Below are positions 5,665 to 6,010 of a DNA stretch of 6,010 nucleotides, in pieces (positions within the stretch are counted from its first letter, which is position 1; each line of letters opens with the position of its first letter). Source of the stretch: Opitutales bacterium (lineage in GTDB: Bacteria > Verrucomicrobiota > Verrucomicrobiia > Opitutales > Oceanipulchritudinaceae); contig SKLD01000545.1 in NCBI GenBank assembly GCA_007123395.1, positions 1-6,010 of the forward strand, read 5' to 3'. The notes below the pieces were generated by a model. The model made no database searches, was not told where the DNA came from, and was given only the letters and a program-made list of their open reading frames with translations. The position numbers were made by a program, and so were the translations under genes.

Positions 5665-5856
5665 ATGAGAGACGATATTTTTAAGCGGAAGCATGTGATT
5701 CCGGACCACTGCTATGCTATGCGAGAAAAAGGGATCTTCGCGCGGACCGCGCACGGGGTCACGGGCAGGCGGAGGACAATGCGTATACCGCCTTCAACCG
5801 GTTGGAATGGAATCACAACGGTTGCGGCGTGGCATCGTGTCCTGTGCTACAATTGA
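5665..5856 (+). CDS. Possible small basic protein, 63 residues, unrecognised
   Basis: This ORF follows a promoter-like sequence and has an AGGGG (5656-5660) four bases before its ATG. The product begins MRDDIFKRKHVIPDHC, is rich in Arg, Lys and His, has two Cys (16 and 61), and shows no membrane segment or known domain. Its end overlaps the 3' end of lptB tail-to-tail by ten bases. It is the only plus-strand frame in the window with its own promoter and ribosome site. It may equally be a chance frame in the lptB downstream region; function unknown. Confidence 0.22.
   Translation: MRDDIFKRKHVIPDHCYAMREKGIFARTAHGVTGRRRTMRIPPSTGWNGITTVAAWHRVLCYN
5726..5752 (-). terminator. Weak possible intrinsic terminator of lptB
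   Basis: About 95 bases past the lptB stop, on the minus strand, GCGCG-GTC-CGCGC forms a short GC-rich hairpin (5752-5740). A run of five T (5730-5726) follows nine bases later. The gap between stem and T-run is longer than usual, so this is only a candidate. Confidence 0.3.
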
Positions 5857-6010
5857 AATTCCTCGCCGAGGTAGACGCTTCGAGCATCAGCGTCGTTGAC
5901 GAGGAAGTCGCCCGTGCCCTCGGTGAGAACGCGGCCTTTGTGGATAAGGTAGGCGCGGTCGCAGATGCGCAGAGTCTCGCGGACGCTGTGGTCAGTGATG
6001 AGCACGCCGA
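5847..6010 (-). CDS. lptB: LptB, lipopolysaccharide export ABC transporter ATPase, C-terminal end
   Basis: LptB is the cytoplasmic ATPase of the LptBFGC complex, which extracts lipopolysaccharide from the inner membrane and drives it to the cell surface. Only the last 53 residues are in the window. They start GVLITDHSVRETL, with the H-loop His of ABC ATPases; then comes RICDRAYLIHKGRVLTEG and the end VYLGEEFQL, typical of LptB rather than of related amino-acid transporter ATPases. The reading frame ends in TAG at 5849-5847. The Walker A, signature and Walker B motifs lie beyond the window. No further minus-strand gene begins before the sufS promoter region, so this is probably the last gene of its operon. 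Confidence 0.92.
   Translation of the reverse strand, partial: GVLITDHSVRETLRICDRAYLIHKGRVLTEGTGDFLVNDADARSVYLGEEFQL

Noticed and set aside
1..6010. CRISPR arrays, tRNA or rRNA genes, insertion sequences, phage genes
   Set aside because: No regularly spaced repeats, RNA gene signatures, transposase-like frames or terminal inverted repeats with target duplications were seen on either strand.

Overview
The window is GC-rich, apart from one sharply AT-rich island near position 5600. All recognisable genes lie on the minus strand, so biological order runs from high to low coordinates. The lptB end (lipopolysaccharide export ATPase) points to a Gram-negative bacterium with an outer membrane. The pairing of SufS with SufU rather than SufE, a YwrD-like gamma-glutamyltransferase, a hybrid histidine kinase and a secreted CAP-domain protein would fit a Verrucomicrobiota/Opitutae-like genome. 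That placement is an impression from family resemblance, not something the sequence proves.

Layout, in order of transcription. 6010-5847: the C-terminal end of lptB, cut by the window edge. 5846-5381: about 465 bases without a confidently called gene. They hold a weak possible lptB terminator, a doubtful small plus-strand ORF (5665-5856), an AT island (about 5562-5650) carrying what look like two divergent promoters and three copies of a TCAGA-centred motif, and then a long sufS leader. 5380-3635: sufS and sufU, nine bases apart, encoding a cysteine desulfurase and its zinc-dependent sulfur acceptor for Fe-S cluster assembly. 3634-3485: intergenic, with short inverted repeats. 3484-2054: a membrane-bound hybrid histidine kinase with a fused receiver. 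2057-483: a gamma-glutamyltransferase whose GTG start overlaps the kinase stop as GTGA. 482-337: a 146-base gap with no convincing gene. 336-1: the N-terminus of an exported CAP/SCP-domain protein, cut by the window edge.

Functional reading. SufS takes sulfur from cysteine and hands it to SufU for delivery to a SufBCD-type scaffold, which is not in this window. The kinase and the gamma-glutamyltransferase are probably co-translated, an unusual pairing. The kinase has no output domain, so its phosphorelay partner must be encoded elsewhere. LptB and the CAP protein are not obviously linked to the others. The most interesting non-coding element is the sufS control region: overlapping divergent promoters sharing one -35 box, a 52-bp imperfect palindrome over the sufS -10 element, and a structured, cysteine-codon-rich leader.
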